Virus record (IMG/VR): IMGVR_UViG_3300030329_006476
Coordinates: 1 to 64,000 of that record
Origin: a virus
Direction: 5' to 3' (one strand)
DNA length: 64,000 nucleotides
In this document: positions 62,667-64,000 of the stretch, one piece after another
How positions within the stretch are numbered: position 1 is the stretch's first letter
Layout of the letters: each line of letters starts with the position of its first letter
The notes under the pieces: model-generated
What the model was told of the DNA's origin: nothing
The model's database searches: none
What the model saw: the letters and a program-made list of their open reading frames with translations, nothing else
Program-made: the position numbers and the translations under genes

Positions 62667-64000
62667 GATGGATGCTTGTTGAAAATGGTGGAATCCGATT
62701 TTACCTCCCCGCTGATAGGCTCTGATGGATCATTGGGTAGACGTGGACGAGAAATACACACCTGACAGAGGCGCCCCTCAAAGTGAAGATCCCTTAGATC
62801 TTGTAGGGTTTTAATCTCTAGATTGCTGTCAGCGAATGGACCGCTCTTCATATTATCTAATATCGTCTGCACATACGCGTCATCAGATATCTTTTGGTTA
62901 AAGCGTTTAGATCCAGACAGAACTGTAGCCGCTCGTTCCTCTAACTCTTCAGGAGCAAAGGGATCGCCTTTTCTGACTTTTTCAATAGTACCCTTTATGA
63001 GCGCCTTAATTTCGAAGGCGGTCTTCGTGCGAAAATAGGAATCGAAGGTATTGCGGGCGCGGATTTCTCCCCCATAAGAGGATTCCTCCATTATCGCCTT
63101 AAAGATATCTCTCTCAGTTCCAAAGGGACTTTCTGCAGAACAATACATCTGCCTTCTGCTCGCCGAATAATGCGGAGCCAAACTCTTGATATGAGGTAGG
63201 TTTCTAAGGAAATCATTGATTCCTGAAACCTGAGCATAGTTCTGAATATGCGAACCATCGTTGTCATAACGGGTAGGGCAAACAGGAAGGGCAAGCCAGT
63301 GAAATTCTTGAATTGAATTTTTAGGCTTCTTTTTTATTGCTACAACACCAGTCGCAAGATGGTGAACATGAGATTGGTCAGGATCGTCCGTCTCAAGGAG
63401 ATTCAACAACTCATCACCATTACCTATAGACTGCGGATCCATACACAACTTCTCAAAACACTCTAAAGCATAGGCATTACACGTGATGACTATATTCCAG
63501 TTCTTCCGATTGTGCATGCAGAGCCTTCCGGGCAAACCTTGCACCACTGCAGCCACATTCTTATAGGCATCTGTAACCCCTACAACCCTTTCTTTAGTGC
63601 TGGCCCCAAAATTTTTGCCAGCTTTAAAGGAGTCTACCACGAGGATAAGAGTGCGACAGAAAGGGTTTCCCAACGCATGGAGCACCTTGTCCCTAATATC
63701 TTTGGAAGCAGCAAACAAAAACTCGTCATCTATTTCCTCGAAACCTGTCTTTCCATCGCAAGCAGTAATGACACGAAGCAACCCGTCCTCAATTTCTTGA
63801 CGATATTCTCGTTGGATCACCTTATTGAGATATACGGCCACTTTTTTACCGCTCTTACTTACATTTCTATTAGCCTTCCTCACGGCCATGAAAGAAACAC
63901 CACTGGGAGGAGAGCTTAGAAGATGCTCTACATGACGCCTTACCAAGGGGGTGGACGACCACTGCTTAGAGAACCCCTTTTCTCCTTCAAGTACGCATTG
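62663..64000 (-). CDS. C-terminal part of a probable superfamily II helicase (5' end beyond window)
   Basis: The frame is open to base 64000, so the N-terminus is missing. ILVVDSFKAGKNFGAST resembles helicase motif V and AAVVQGLPGRLCMHN the motif VI Q-x-x-GR core; a long basic C-terminal extension follows. The ATP-binding motifs would lie outside the window. A helicase fits the neighbouring DNA-metabolism genes, but the call rests on two motifs. Confidence 0.5.
   Translation of the reverse strand, partial: QCVLEGEKGFSKQWSSTPLVRRHVEHLLSSPPSGVSFMAVRKANRNVSKSGKKVAVYLNKVIQREYRQEIEDGLLRVITACDGKTGFEEIDDEFLFAASKDIRDKVLHALGNPFCRTLILVVDSFKAGKNFGASTKERVVGVTDAYKNVAAVVQGLPGRLCMHNRKNWNIVITCNAYALECFEKLCMDPQSIGNGDELLNLLETDDPDQSHVHHLATGVVAIKKKPKNSIQEFHWLALPVCPTRYDNDGSHIQNYAQVSGINDFLRNLPHIKSLAPHYSASRRQMYCSAESPFGTERDIFKAIMEESSYGGEIRARNTFDSYFRTKTAFEIKALIKGTIEKVRKGDPFAPEELEERAATVLSGSKRFNQKISDDAYVQTILDNMKSGPFADSNLEIKTLQDLRDLHFEGRLCQVCISRPRLPNDPSEPISGEVKSDSTIFNKHPS

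Noticed and set aside
1-64000. Lysogeny genes or attachment sites
   Set aside because: No integrase, excisionase or classic repressor frame was recognised; GIY-YIG and ERCC4-like proteins are nucleases without integration context.

Overview
The window reads as part of the genome of a large, probably virulent tailed dsDNA phage (Caudoviricetes), most likely uncultured. It has a complete packaging and capsid block, T4-type rIIA/rIIB, PhoH, two sigma-like factors, a RuvB-like AAA+ protein and very many small overlapping genes. I found no integrase, no recognisable tRNA and no CRISPR array. The host cannot be fixed from the sequence. Both ends cut genes.

Layout. (1) 1-20.7 kb, minus strand: the late block. 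In transcription order it runs from PhoH, a GAF-like membrane protein, a zinc-ribbon protein and a sigma factor with a Cys-rich insert, through a beta-helix protein and a C2H2 finger fused to an ERCC4-type nuclease, to terminase, portal, a charged protein, a protease-scaffold fusion, a decoration protein, the major capsid protein, connector/neck proteins and three related tail-tube-like proteins with poly-Thr C-termini. (2) 20.7-26.6 kb, plus strand, and (3) 26.6-35.5 kb, minus strand: an array of short expression cassettes. Most have an ~82-bp repeat (12 full copies), then a stereotyped promoter (TTGAC or TTGCA/TTGCG, exactly 17 bp, a -10 hexamer), then one to several small genes. In most cases the start codon lies only 5-7 nt after the -10, so these mRNAs should be leaderless. 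(4) 35.5-38.5 kb: gene-poor and AT-rich, with a candidate ~420-nt structured RNA that has its own promoter and terminator, ~100-bp tandem repeats and a second candidate RNA. A third candidate RNA sits at 30.3-30.5 kb inside the array. (5) 38.5-64 kb, minus strand: a PD-(D/E)XK-like protein, rIIB, rIIA, then tightly packed small genes (many ATGA or TAATG overlaps) that include an expanded DpnD-like family, a GIY-YIG nuclease, a macro domain protein, a QueF-like protein that lacks the catalytic cysteine, a MazG-like protein, a RuvB-like ATPase, an ECF-type sigma factor and the C-terminal part of a probable helicase.

How it fits together. Regions 2, 3 and 5 look like early/middle host-takeover and nucleotide/DNA metabolism genes. 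The sigma factors could switch transcription to the late block. The most unusual feature is the repeat-promoter-leaderless-gene cassette array of 22.4-35.5 kb, followed by the candidate structured RNAs and the Cys-less QueF homologue. Functions are read from motifs by eye; no database search was possible.
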